Shown here one piece after another: positions 46,262 through 57,562 of a stretch of DNA of 64,000 bases. Location: contig RPFO01000079.1 in the NCBI GenBank assembly GCA_009746045.1, positions 5,800,233-5,864,232 on the forward strand. The letters are read 5' to 3'. The notes under the pieces are model-generated. The model did not search any database, was not told the DNA's origin, and saw nothing but the letters and a program-made list of their open reading frames with translations. The DNA comes from Mesostigma viride (lineage: Eukaryota > Streptophyta > Mesostigmatophyceae > Mesostigmatales > Mesostigmataceae). Within the stretch, counting starts at the first letter, position 1. Each line of letters starts with the position of its first letter. The translations under genes were made by a program, and so were the position numbers.

Positions 46262-46690
46262 CCTCTCATAGGTCCAAAGCATGGAGGTCAGTGTCCCAAC
46301 ATGTGGTGACACCGTGACACCGTGACACCGTGACACCGTGACACCATGACATCACAACACTAGCATTTCACAGTTTGTATGATGTCACATGGTAATGTGA
46401 CGTTCAGCACTGGTATCATGATGTCCACATGTAAGCTAAAGCGCTGCCCAACATGACGTGACACCGTGACATCATGACACCGTGACATCGTGACACCGTG
46501 ACACCGTGACATCACAACACTAGCTAGCATTTCACAGTTTGTATGATGTCACAAGGTAATGTGATGTACAGCACTGATATCATGATGTCCACATGTAAGC
46601 TGAAGCGCTGCCCAACATGACGTGACACCGCACGACATCATGACACCGTGACATCGTGACACCGTGACATCGTGACACCGTGACATTGAA
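46262..46690 (+). repeat. Left subterminal array (GTGACACC motif), two 180-bp units
   Basis: Two long units each contain a run of GTGACACCGTGACACC-type repeats and a shared CAGTTTGTATGATGTCACA segment; a third partial run ends at 46690. Confidence 0.9.
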
Positions 46691-47405
46691 TCTTGCTATG
46701 TATGGAGATATCGTTTTTCACTTCTCTAACTTGAGTAATGCAAGCACAAGGCAACATAATTAGTTTTGAACCCCTGAAAAGAAAGAACCTTACATGCCCT
46801 ACGTCTCAGAACACTGTTGCATCATGCATGACACCAGGACACGGTGACAAAGTGGCATGGCACAAGATACAACTGCATTTGACACCAAATATTGATAAGG
46901 CTAAACAACTAGCCTTCATTCCTAAATAGCCATGCATGCATCACATTCTTTACTGAAATATGACATGGATCTACTAAGTCAACCATGCAGTCACATGTGA
47001 GTCTCAAACCATTAAAACAGGTATGCGCATATGTGTATTCCATCTGGGTTTGATGCCCAGGCGCATACCATTAATTAGACAACTAGTCCAAAACAATGCA
47101 TGTCTCACTTAATAGTCATCATAATACACATCTTGTTCCAGATTGTTATTTGGTATTTCACCAGACGCCTCCGAGGCACTGCGTCCGATGATGCCTGGTG
47201 CAAAACAATAGCATTTATAGCACGCAAAACAAGAAAGCAAAACAAGAAAGTTACGTATTTTCTCCGACACCAAACGTCATCGTACCCTCCATGCAGCAGC
47301 CTCGTGCAAGCTGAATTGCATAGAAGCTGCAACTACGATTCTATTCATGAAAGCATACAGGCAGGCAGTCGACATCCCAAGCAGGATAACCCCCCTAAAC
47401 AACAA

Positions 47406-47508
47406 CCCCTCGCGGGGGGCGCGTGAAAACGGCAAAGGCAAAGCGGAGCCCGCCGCCTTTGGGCGGGCGGAGCGGAGCCTTCAGTTTTCACGCGCCCCCC
47501 GCGAGGGG
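47406..47508. repeat. 103-bp hairpin with perfect 25-bp inverted arms
   Basis: The left arm (47406-47430) begins CCCCTCGCGGGGGGCGCG; the right arm (47484-47508) is its exact complement; the 53-bp loop is GC-rich with internal GGCGGGCGGAGCGGAGCC. Looks like a MITE-like foldback or a strong terminator-type structure within the big transposon. Confidence 0.85.
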
Positions 47509-47561
47509 AAATTTTTTTTGGAAAATGGGGCAAACCATGGGGGTTTTCTTACGGAATTTAC

Positions 47562-47819
47562 CTGCGATCTTCCTTGCGATGCAGTTTTGCCTGGTCGCTC
47601 GCGCTCCCCGTCCGAACCGCCATCAGAGGCTGCATTAATTCTATTAAGCTCATTCAGCGCGCCCCGGACGTACACGGTTGATTTCTTATCTTTTGGTTGT
47701 TCATCTGCCTTCCCGTCTACAGCAGCGCCATCATCGGCTGTCTCGGCATGCTCTGCACGTTCATCCGAGCCATACTGTTCATGGATTTCTGCCGGCGGCT
47801 GCTGTTCGCCGCTAGCCAT
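47562..47819 (-). CDS. Possible first exon of a gene inside the transposon
   Basis: From ATG at 47819: MASGEQQPPAEIHEQYG..., charged and Ala/Asp-rich, 86 codons to a good donor GATCGCAG|GTAAAT. No family recognised; low-complexity composition. It may be a cargo or accessory gene transcribed opposite to the transposase. Confidence 0.3.
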
Positions 47820-48165
47820 CGCAGCTATATCCTATCAAACTCCGCTGTCCTAAAAACACGAACAAACACGAGGGCACGCAAATTATCTACGTCGTGCGTC
47901 CAGAAGTACTTGTCGTGTATATTATTTTGCGTTCAAGTTCTCCGGACCTCGTGACATCGGGTGCATGCCTTCGTTCCCGAGGTCGATGTCCCGAGGTCCC
48001 GAGAACTTGCGGCCCAAATTTAGGTGGTGTCCCGAGGTCCCGACACCTGATTGGCCCGTTGAGATTCGCTCAGAATCAAGAGCAATCAATGCGGACCACG
48101 AGTAGCTCGGACCTCGTGACACCACCTCGGGCCAGGCGGGTGCACTTGCACGCCGATATATCGAC
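47820..48165. promoter_or_regulatory. Candidate divergent regulatory region in the transposon
   Basis: GGACCTCGTGACA is repeated at about 47942 and 48110, with GTCCCGAGGTCCCGA words (47995-48045) between. It lies between the minus-strand frame starting at 47819 and plus-strand frames beginning at 48169 or 48341. Inference only. Confidence 0.3.
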
Positions 48166-48168
48166 AAC

Positions 48169-50600
48169 GATGGAAGATTGCATCGGTAAAATGTATTCTA
48201 AAGACTTTGACCGAACGACTTTCTTCATTACCGCTGCAACTTTTTTTTCCTGAGCTACCGCATATTTCCGACCAATTTCAAGGCTGCGTCAGGCTTGGCA
48301 GACCCATACTTCGTATATATATGCGTTTGCCCCGAACGTCATGTTTAATGCAGGCTTTGTGGACTCTAAAGACGCCCACGATGTTGGGGCTTTTATCAGC
48401 CTCTGGACATGTAGAAACTGCGGTCAGCAGGTGAATGCCGGAACGAGTTCTGTGGCGGGGTGTGCGAAACAGACATCAAGCGCACGGCAGACATGGATAC
48501 CTCCGAGCGGTATGTTCCCTTATTCAAATCTACGGGCCAATTCACTCCTTGTTGAATCCCTGACCTTGTCACGGATGAATATGTTACCAGTTCCCCATCT
48601 CCGGAGTTTCTCTTTTGGTCATCTTCTTATCTTACGGGAGGTGCGTCATGAATCGTATAGCGAGCTACGGTTTCATGGCGAGCCTTTTCTTCACATCAGC
48701 GACGTACAGGTTACCTTAGAGGCTAGGGATGTCAAGGAACTCATCACACGGATATTAGGGAGGGTGCATGACGGATTGCGGGCAAGATATTACGGGCTGG
48801 CTGGCAGCCTTGCAGCGCTATTGCCTCCGATCGATGGCAATGATTTGCAGGCAGGGCTATGGATCACAAAGCTGTTGCTTTGCTCTAGTTGTACATGCTG
48901 CAATTTATTGGCATTGTGCTCACGGCAAGTAATGTTGCATGACATGGTTGACCACGAAGATTGATGGAAAACCTTGAAGCAATTGGTGGCTTTCTTGGAT
49001 GCTCGATGGCTTCACATGCTTGTGAGTCCATAAAACCCACTGTATACGTGCCCACCATCTCTAAGCTGAAAGCATCTGCCTTCAACAAGCATCTTAAGAC
49101 ATGCATGCACATGAGAACTGTCATGGTTTGTGGAGAGGGTGGCATATTGCGTGAGAGTGGAGAGAGGACAGTGGCCGGGCTAGGCCAGCTACCTGTGCTG
49201 CCACACGGCCGGGCGGCAAACACTGATGCACAAGCTGCCTTACACGCCAGCACCCAAGCTGCCTTCACACCCCTGAATGATGAGCAGAGGGCATCCTGGA
49301 CGGCCGCATCCATGCAGTTCATGCAGTTCAGGCTGTGCGTGCTGGCCAAGGGCACGGGTAAATGAGCCAATGGCGGGCTATTATTACGCACGTTGCAACC
49401 AGCGCCAATGAAGCAACCCAAGCCTGCCCTCCTGACAGGTATGTGTGTTTTGTTTTCTCATGTGGTGTGCACAACCAGCAATCCTTTATTTCCCTATGAT
49501 GCATGTTTGCGGAATTCTGGCAACCTGGCACATGGCCAAACTCCTCAATGTCAGGGGTGGGAGGGGTTGTTTGTCAAGTGGATAGACACACGCACATGCT
49601 CAACACCTCTTGCTCCAATGCCACTGCCACTCACCCAGAAACTCAGGCACAACCACGCACGATCGCTAAGCTGCTAGCCAGAATCGCAGTCCTCACCAAA
49701 GTGAGGGATGGGGCACCAGCTAGTTTGACAGTCTGGCTGAGGACGTGCAGGAGTTGAATGACATATCTGAAGCAAGTAGTCACGGATGGCTTGGAGAAAC
49801 ATGGTGAAGCATGCATGGGCATGCATCTCATGTTGACAAGGGCCAGAGCAAGAGCATGAGCACGATGCATGTGCCTATGTAGAGGCCATTGGGCTTGCAC
49901 TATCTGTTGAAGACAGCTGCGGTATTGTGGCCAAGCGGCTCACCGGGGATGTGCAGTGGCTTCTTCATGCTAGGTATGATGGCGGCCAAGTGCAGTCCTT
50001 TGGTGGCATATTTCAAGCCGGCAACCTCGAGGTAGCAACTGAGCAGTGTATGAGCTGTCTGGCTATGCACCACAGCGCTGGCTGAGGAGATCTAGTCCAA
50101 CTTGGAAGCTGCGTTGCCAGCAACGTGGGCCCCTATAACAGAGACAGGGACATGGGGGCATCCATGGTGATGCAGAGGACCATGTGTGGCAACCTTGGTC
50201 AGGCGGGCCGGTTGCCAAGGGATGTGCTGCTACCAAATCAAGGCGCACAAAACACATCGCAACCATGCCGACGGCCGAGATGCCTGGCATCAGATTAGAT
50301 TATTACATTGCCAAGCTGAGTTTGCGGCTACCGTGCGTGCTGTGGGTTTGAACTGATCATGCTAGCCAACGTGACAGTTGGCAGTTCTTATGTCTAACAA
50401 GCCCCTACTTGAAAATTGCCTTAGCATGGCCGTATGCACATATATACAACCATGTCTAGCCACTGTTCATGTTCATATATCTTTGTCTGTGTGTCACAAA
50501 AGTTGTGTTATATTATCTGTGCAAGGTCTGAACAGTTAGCAACACAGTTGGTGGGAGTTGGCCATACCGTTACTAAAGAACTTTGCATCCAAGGTTGAGT
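48169..50600 (+). other. Interior of the transposon, unrecognised coding-like segments
   Basis: Short open stretches include 48341-48964 (contains WTCRNCGQQVNAG, a CxxC pair) and 48961-49365. They may be exons of one spliced gene upstream of the transposase frame, but no family is recognised. From 49400 to 50600 nothing clear is seen. Confidence 0.3.
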
Positions 50601-50629
50601 GATTAGCTGGAAACTCGCAGGTGTTGCAT

Positions 50630-51165
50630 GGACCAGTGAACCCAATGACACTTGATGGACCTGAAGTTTTGTGCAATGTCTGAAATGACATGATGATTAA
50701 CATGGGCGCTTGTTTTCAGCCTCACCTGAGCACATCTTGCATGGGAACTGCAAGAAATGTGGCGGAAATGCAAAAAACGCACATTTTTTCTCACATTTGC
50801 TAGCAAGCTGTCAATGAATGAAGTACAACAGACCTGGATTTTTGTGCAATGTCTACTATGATGATATTTAATATGCTTGCAAGTTTCCAGCCCCAACTGA
50901 GCACATCTTGTATGAAAACTGTCATGAAATGTGTGAAAAAAACGCGAAAAACGTGCATTTTTGCTAGCATTTGGTGGCATTTTGTTACCAAATACAGTAC
51001 GATGGACCTGATTTTTTGTGCCATGTCTACATTTATGATGTGTAACGTGATTGCAAATTTCCAGCCTCGACTGAACACATCTTCCATGGAAACTGCTATG
51101 AGATGTGGTGAAACGGTGCGTTTTTGCTAGCATTTGGTGGCAGTTTGTCACCAAATGAGGTCAGA
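50630..51165. repeat. ~165-bp imperfect tandem repeat, three copies plus
   Basis: Successive units share GCACATCTT.CATG.AAACTG and TTTTTGCTAGCATTTGGTGGC blocks and are 75-85% similar by eye. Confidence 0.75.
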
Positions 51166-51457
51166 TGACCATGGGACATGGTGCACAGATGGTAGACATG
51201 AGCATAAGCCTACATGCAAACAGCCAGGTCAGGAGCTCTTTATTTGCATATCAAATGGTATTTGTTTGTATTAAAATCTGGAAAGTTGCTAAAAATAGAC
51301 ATGCCAAAAATAGACCAACCGATGTCGAAAAATTCTGGAAAGTCAAATTCCTTTTACTGGTGTCATGGACATGCTGCCTACCAATATCTAGCATGTTTGG
51401 ACTCAATTTGCTCCTTGTAGGGCTTATAAGGGCATTTTTTGGCACTTTCATACCGTT

Positions 51458-52585
51458 GTGGGCTTGGGTAGCACTGCTGGACGGCGTGTTCGAGGATCCC
51501 GTTCAATATCTGCCAGGATTGGGGAGGCCAAAGCGCTTTGTGAGCTATGGATTCGGCGTTGGTTACGCCCAGCAGTTGAGAAAGATCCTCGAGATGGCCG
51601 CAGCATTCTTGAGCAACCCTGCAAGAAGACTTTGTACTCGGAGTATGTTAGGGAGAGACAAGATTACAATGCACCTGTGGTTAGTATTTCGCTTTTCAGG
51701 ACAATCTTCAAAGCAGTGGCGACAATCATGGAAGTCCATGTTGAGCGTTTTCGCACAAAGGTTATGGGTGAATGTTCCCGCTGTCGAAAGCTGAAGGATG
51801 CCATTTTGTTTTACCGGACCACTGACCGGGCCAGGTGGGAGGCCAGTAAGGAGAAGTTAGCTGATCACACTGATTTCTTTAATGGGGAGCGGATGGCTTA
51901 TCTGCAGCGAAGGTTCGAAGGCGCCAAGCATTTTTTTGTTTCCATAGTCATGGATGGTTTGGCAAAGATGAAGACAGCGGTTCCAACGAGGGGGAGCGCC
52001 TCGAAAGAGTGGCTTAGCAGCCGCCAGCTTCATATACCGTACCAGTTAGTCTGCTCTATTTTGCACGGGGTGAGGACGTATTTTTGGGTCATCATGCCAT
52101 GGGTAGCTAATTCTGAGGTTTCTGGTAATTCAGGGCGCGTCACGGCAACAGTGCTCACGCATCAGTTGTTGGAAGTGGTTGTTGAGCGTCCATGGGAGAA
52201 GTCCACTGATCCTGAGATTCGTGAGTTTGGCCTTGCCCCTAACCTCGTCCTTCAAGTGGATGGGGGTGGGGACAACATGAACAACGAGTTGTTGGGGTTC
52301 CTAGCTGTTCTCATTGTCCGCCGCCTCTTTGCTCGCATCAGGGTGTGCCGGCTTCCACCGGGACACACACACAATGATGCTGACCAAAGGTTTGGTTGGT
52401 TCATCCGGTGGTACAACGGCATCAAGAACCGTGTGTCAGATCTTCCACCGGTGCTGATGCTGACGTTTCAAGACGTGCTGCAGGGGCTGAAGCGTGCCTT
52501 TGCACAGCAGTGTGCAAGGGTGCATAACAATCAGTGCATGGCTGGTTATCGCGAGGTCATGTTTTGCCTGGCATGGTCCCTCTAA
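51458..52585 (+). CDS. Transposase candidate (DUF7869-like)
   Basis: 375 codons. Motifs in order: FRTKVMGECSRCRKL (Cys pair), HTDFFNGERMAYLQRR, HFFVSIVMDGLAKMKTAVP, LVLQVDGGGDNMNNELLGFLA and CRLPPGHTHNDADQRFGWF. The last two match the D/N-rich (QxDN..EN.N..v..FL) and GHTH.DiDQ.F signatures of the DUF7869 proteins found in many eukaryotic transposon-like genes; acidic and His residues are in place for an RNase H-like fold, though catalysis is not shown. The start is uncertain: an overlapping frame 51165-51794 suggests an upstream exon. The stop is at 52583. Confidence 0.65.
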   Translation: MGLGSTAGRRVRGSRSISARIGEAKALCELWIRRWLRPAVEKDPRDGRSILEQPCKKTLYSEYVRERQDYNAPVVSISLFRTIFKAVATIMEVHVERFRTKVMGECSRCRKLKDAILFYRTTDRARWEASKEKLADHTDFFNGERMAYLQRRFEGAKHFFVSIVMDGLAKMKTAVPTRGSASKEWLSSRQLHIPYQLVCSILHGVRTYFWVIMPWVANSEVSGNSGRVTATVLTHQLLEVVVERPWEKSTDPEIREFGLAPNLVLQVDGGGDNMNNELLGFLAVLIVRRLFARIRVCRLPPGHTHNDADQRFGWFIRWYNGIKNRVSDLPPVLMLTFQDVLQGLKRAFAQQCARVHNNQCMAGYREVMFCLAWSL

Positions 52586-52909
52586 TGATGACTCTATGTC
52601 ATAAATGTCCCTCACTATAACGACTCAATGAGAATGTGTTATAATTTTTCATTTTAAGTTAGACATGTATGATGTCAATGAGGCACCCATGAATATACTT
52701 AGTTGTCTCTTTTATACAGTCACATGATGTGTTCCCACGTACCATGCTGAAATAAATTATGTGCATGCTTAAATATTGTCAAGGCAAGCAGCAATTAATA
52801 AACGCTTAGCTGCAATTTGTGAATGCTTACATGTGTATAGTTAGACAACTACAATGTCAATACAATTCTGCAAAGATGTGTCTTTACATGCAATATGAGG
52901 CGCCATGGT

Positions 52910-53662
52910 GGTGTCACGGTGTCACGGTGTCACGGTGTCACGGTGTCACGGTGTCACGGTGTCACGGTGTCACGGTGTCACGTGCGGAGTCACGGTGTCC
53001 AGGTCATCTAGGGCAACCTTGTCATTATCAAATAGACATATAATCCCCATTACTTAATCACTAAATGTGCAAAGATGTGTGTTTACATGCAATATGAGGC
53101 GCCATGGTGGTGTCACGGTGTCACGGTGTCACGGTGTCACGGTGTCACGGTGTCACGGTGTCACGGTGTCACGTTGTCCAGGTCATCTAGGGCAACCTTG
53201 TCATCATCAAATAGACATATAATCCCCATTACTTAATCACTAAATGTGCAAAGATGTGTGTTTACATGCAATATGAGGCGCCATGGTGGTGTCACGGTGT
53301 CACGGTGTCACGGTGTCACGGTGTCACGGAGTCACGGTGTCCAGGTCATCTAGGGCAACCTTGTCATTATCAAATAGACATATAATCCCCATTACTTAAT
53401 CACTAAATGTGCAAAGATGTGTGTTTACATGCAATATGAGGCGCCATGGTGGTGTCACCGAGTCACGGTGTCACGGTGTCACGGTGTCACGGTGTCACGT
53501 TGTCCAGGTCATCTAGGGCAACCTTGTCATCATCAAATAGACATATAATCCCCATTACTTAATCACTAAATGTGCAAAGATGTGTGTTTACATGCAATAT
53601 GAGGCGCCATGGTGGTGTCACGGTGTCACGGTGTCACGGTGTCACGGTGTCACAGGTCCTAT
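52910..53662 (+). repeat. Right subterminal array: five ~170-bp units with GGTGTCAC runs
   Basis: Each unit begins GCAATATGAGGCGCCATGGT, carries 4-8 copies of the 8-bp motif, then GTCCAGGTCATCTAGGGCAA. The motif is the reverse complement of that in the left array. Confidence 0.95.
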
Positions 53663-53785
53663 GAACTTCCCCTTCCTCAAAGACTTTAGTTGAGATGTTA
53701 GATGCATAGAAATGCAACTTTGAAAAATGAAGTACAAATGGCGTGCTCTAGTACAAATCCATATTAGGCTAGGGCCTCCCTTATC

Positions 53786-55290
53786 TGCGCAGCCTCCCTC
53801 GCCCCCGCCTTCAGCTCATCGATCGCCCTCTGCTCCCTCCTCGGGCGCTCTGCCGCCGAGATCTAGGCCCCCACTTCCTCTTCCACGTCCGAAATATCAG
53901 CTCCATCCTCAAGGAGGCCTTCGAGCAGCACGTGACATGCACGGTCCCTCGCCGGCCGCAGATGTGGCGGCCATGGGCGGCACGCTCGCCGGCTGCCAAG
54001 CTTCCCCTACTAGCTCCTCTACTCCACCACCAACGCCACCTCCAAGCTCCTCGCCTCCACCGACCGCCACCCGGGCCACCGACGCCCTCACTGCCCAGCT
54101 CCTCGCCATCGACAAGCCGCCTCCAGGACAATGCCATCGCCATCGAATGCCTGCAAAACACCGCAGGCATCACTGCCCATGCAGGCGGTGAAGGACATCA
54201 CGGCGCCCGGCCAGCCGCCCCTGCTGGCCCTTCCGGCAATGCACCTCCCACTCAGACCTGGGCAGCCATGCTGATGAACCACACCACCACGTATATACCA
54301 CCACCTCTGCCATCATCGCCGCCCAGCTCAAGCAGCAGACGCTCGACCTCCGCGAGGAGGCCGAGCTCGACATGCAAGCGCAGGCTGCGCAGCCTTAACG
54401 TCGATCATCGTCAAGCACTTCGACCAGTTGCAGGACAAGACCTCCGAGGCCCTTGCCACGGCGTTTGAGAACAAAATCCTTGTCCCCATGGCTCTCAAGT
54501 ACTGGTAAGGGCAAGCCGCGGGGGGTGACCCGCCTTCCCCGCTCGTGGGGTAAGGCTGGCCCCTCCCCATTTCTCCTCACCTTCAGTTTGACACCATGGC
54601 GGATAAGATGGAGTTCCGGCCTCGATCAAGCGTCGCGAGCGGCTTGGGGGGACCTCCTACACGCTGGACGACGACTTGACATTGGCGCCGCAACAACGGC
54701 GACGGGAGCTACAGTGGCCGACCTACCTCCAGCGCAGACGGCAGGGCAGAAGCCGGTCTACTGGAGGGCCCGCCGGGGGCGGACATCTACGTCGCCCACA
54801 AGCCCTGGCAGGCGACCCCTGCCGCCCCAGCCACCCCTGCAGCCAACCCATGCAGCCTAGTAGGGGATTATTATACAGCAGTCGTGTAGACTAGAAAAGC
54901 TTAGTGATCAACGTGGCCATGTATGCCTACGTGATGGGCCCACACCCGCCCTTGCAATAGATAGCTGTAGCGATTTGGAGTCATGCTTTGCCCATGCAGA
55001 TAGTTACTCTCTGCGCTGAGATGCCATGCACTGGTCAGCTATAGCCGGCCATATATATATCTTCCACTGCCTAGATAGATGTTGTAGTTAGAATGCTGTT
55101 AGATACATGTAGTATGTAGCCAATGTAGATAGATTAGACCGGTAGGAATGTTTGCACCCATCCATCCATCCATCGGGGTTAATTAATTAATCAATTAACC
55201 GAAGTGCTTTTAATCCGGGGTGCTTTTAATCGGGGTTAATGCTCCGTGACTCCCCAACGGGAGCACGAGTCTAATTAATTCATTAATATA
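53786..55290 (+). mobile_element. ORF1-only LINE copy B, right part (degenerate)
   Basis: Continues copy B after the transposon: remnants of ORF1 to about 54800 (for example LDLREEAEL-, FENKIL- and LDDDLTLAPQQRRREL-like pieces in shifting frames), then a 3' region and CATC repeats (55158-55173). A second truncated 3' tail with a CTCCCCAACGGGAG hairpin and TTAA tail follows (55200-55290). Confidence 0.65.
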
Positions 55291-55529
55291 TCTTCCACCC
55301 CATATGTCATGCAGGCCTCCTGGGCCATCTCCCAAAGCCGCCCCGTGCGAGCATGATCGGGATGCATGATCCATCATGGTGGTGCAGGCCGTGCACACTG
55401 TGCACCCAGAGCAGGTGACAGTTTACATCCTCCACCTGCATGTTCTGAGCCCAGACTGTATTAAAAACCCATAGATGCCCCTTTAAACCCTTTAAAAACC
55501 CATAGATGCCCCAGAATGTATTAAAGGCC

Positions 55530-56011
55530 ATATCAAAGAGACAACCAGCGCAGGCCAGAAATCGGGAGAATCTGGACCATGGTAGCTCGAGCCTGCCGTT
55601 ATCTTGTCCGCGTTTTCGAGTCGTTCAGGATCATGAATGGAGATGGAAATTTGTAGCCTTGTGCATTGAAATTATGGCTGGCTTACGTGTAGAGCGACTA
55701 GATGCCCTAGACGGTGGGGCCGGAAACAGCTTGCTTGATCAAGGCGTCTGTTTCGAGCCTAACATAAGCTGGCCGGGAGTGTCTAGTGGTGAGCACCATT
55801 GCTGCGATCGCTCTCCCACCATTTACGAGGAAATACCCGCAAATGGAAAACCACTGAAAAGGTCTAGCGAGTCAGTCATTACGTTAGCCATGCCATGATT
55901 CCAAACGTCCAAGAACTGCACACGGTGCAAAGGCAAAAATCCGGAGGACGGCACTTTCAAATGTGCGGCGGGAACCAAAAGCCCGCGTATGCCAGAAAGC
56001 ATCGTGTTGCT
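55530..56011 (+). mobile_element. 665-bp-family element, copy 2 (left part)
   Basis: Begins ATCAAAGAGACAACCAGCGC and matches copy 1 (43432-44096, inverted) closely. Interrupted at 56011 by a LINE fragment; it resumes at 57344 and ends near 57390. Confidence 0.8.
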
Positions 56012-57343
56012 CCTCTGGGACGCTCTATGGGCTGTACTTGCTCGCGCTCGCGTCCCCACTCCCCTGATTACCGTCATCCGCACGCTGTATGAGGGGTCGA
56101 CCACTTCGGTGCGCACTCAACACGGCATTACCCCGCCATGCCCACTGCAGACCGGCGTCTGGCAGGGTTGCGTCCTGTCCCCGTACCTGTTTATTATTGT
56201 AGTGGATTATGTCATGCGCCAGGCACGTGCTCGCTTTGCTAGCATTGCAGGCCGTGCCCCTGGCCTAGCGATCACGAACGAGCTTGGGGAAGGGGGGCCG
56301 ACTAACAAGCAGAACTTACTAGCTGACCTCATTTATGCCGACGACATCACGCTCATCGAGAAGCCGGAGTCTGCCCAACTTTGGCTGGACTGCCTGGCGC
56401 TCGAGGCTCGGGCGGTTGGTCTAGAAATCAGCCCCAAAACGGAGGCCCTGGCCCTCGGCATGGCAGGGCCCCCACCCACACTCCGCCTCTTAGACGATGC
56501 CGAGGTCAACTACCCTCCTTCAGGCCGCTTCAAGCTGCTCGGCAGTTGGCTTCCCGACTGCGAGGACGACATGACGACACGGATCGGCATGGCGTGGGCG
56601 CACCTCCATGACCACCGCCGCTGGTGGAGCAACCCCGCCCTACCCCGGATCGTCAAGCGTGACCTCTTCAAGGTCGTCATTCTGACGATCCTGACCTACG
56701 GCGCCGAGACGTGGACACTGATGCAGGAGCTGGAGCAACGACTCGACGGCGCCGTCACCAAGATGCTGCGCAAGGCCCTTAACATCCCCTTTGGTTTGCA
56801 CATTAGTAATGAGGATTTGTACGCTGATTTGCCCTATGTTTCCCACATTATTAGGCACAGGCGCCTGGGCCTAGCCGGGCACCTGGCCCGCCCAGATCAG
56901 GTAGATACATCAGATAGACTAGCTGGCACCAAGCCCGCCCAGCCTGGGCGATATGTCCTCACCTGGCGTGCCCCCGGCCGCGCGCGGCAGGGCCGCCACC
57001 CGTGGACTTTTCGTGATAGACTCGGCATGGACATGTGCTACGCTAGACGTGACGGGCTCACCCCCGGGCAGCCTCCTGGTTTGTCTGTAATATGGAGGCA
57101 GATGGTGCGCAAGGATAGATGGCAAGTAGTGATGAAGGAGACCACCCCCAAGCCTGTGGGGGCTCCGCGTGTGACCAAGTATGGCATTCATAGCGATTCG
57201 GGCCGCGGTGCCCACACCCCTGTAACTAGGACCTAGATGATAGCATATACCATCCATTCCATCCCATGTTCCCCTCCCACTGAGGACTTATGCTCACGTG
57301 ACGCAGTCACGTGTCTATTAATTAATTAATTAATCGTGTTGCT
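56001..57343 (+). mobile_element. 5'-truncated LINE with 11-bp target duplication
   Basis: ATCGTGTTGCT at 56001-56011 and 57333-57343. Body 56012-57332: RT C-terminal half, a 3' region with CACGTGACGCAGTCACGTG and a TTAA-repeat tail. The unoccupied site is visible in copy 1 of the 665-bp element. Confidence 0.88.
56012..57236 (+). CDS. LINE reverse transcriptase, C-terminal part
   Basis: 408 codons in one clean frame. GVWQGCVLSPYLFIIVVDYV (motif B), LADLIYADDITLIE (YADD catalytic motif), GLEISPKTEALALG (motif D/E region) and ILTYGAETWTL..LEQRLDGAVTKMLRKAL (thumb) are typical of L1/CR1-type LINEs. The N-terminal fingers and endonuclease are absent because of truncation. A frame this intact implies a fairly recent insertion. 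Confidence 0.9.
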
Positions 57344-57384
57344 GCAGCGACGCGACGATGTGGACAACGAATCCAGTGCCAAGC

Positions 57385-57562
57385 TCGGAGCCAGTGCCAT
57401 ATGCCCCTTCTCAGGGCTATGTGCCACATGTACTCCCAACGGAGTCATGTTCCTAATCAATTAATTAATCAATTAATAGATGCCCCTTCTCAGGGCTATG
57501 TGTTACATATGCTCCCTGTACGGAGTGATGTTATAAGTAAGTAAGTAAGTAAGTACTTGCGT
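57385..57562 (+). mobile_element. Two tandem 3' tails of the ORF1-only LINE family
   Basis: Both carry GCCCCTTCTCAGGGCTATGT...CTCC..GGAG..ATGTT as at the 3' end of copy A. The first ends in an AATTA-type tail (57453-57476), the second in AAGT repeats (57534-57555), whereas copy A ends in CAATT repeats. Confidence 0.8.

Larger units (their letters stand above)
46195..53785 (+). mobile_element. 7.6-kb DNA transposon with TIRs, subterminal repeats and DUF7869-like transposase
   Basis: Both ends read inward AGCCTAATATGGATTTGTAC.. (left from 46195; right, inverted, ending 53770), with a further matching AGCAC word. TGCGCAGCCTCCCT occurs on both sides (46181-46194, 53786-53799); if this is the target duplication, 15 bp beyond the right TIR belong to the element. 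Subterminal arrays of an 8-bp motif (GTGACACC left, GGTGTCAC right) are in inverted orientation. The main frame (51458-52585) encodes a DDE-like candidate. It interrupts an ORF1-only LINE. Confidence 0.8.
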
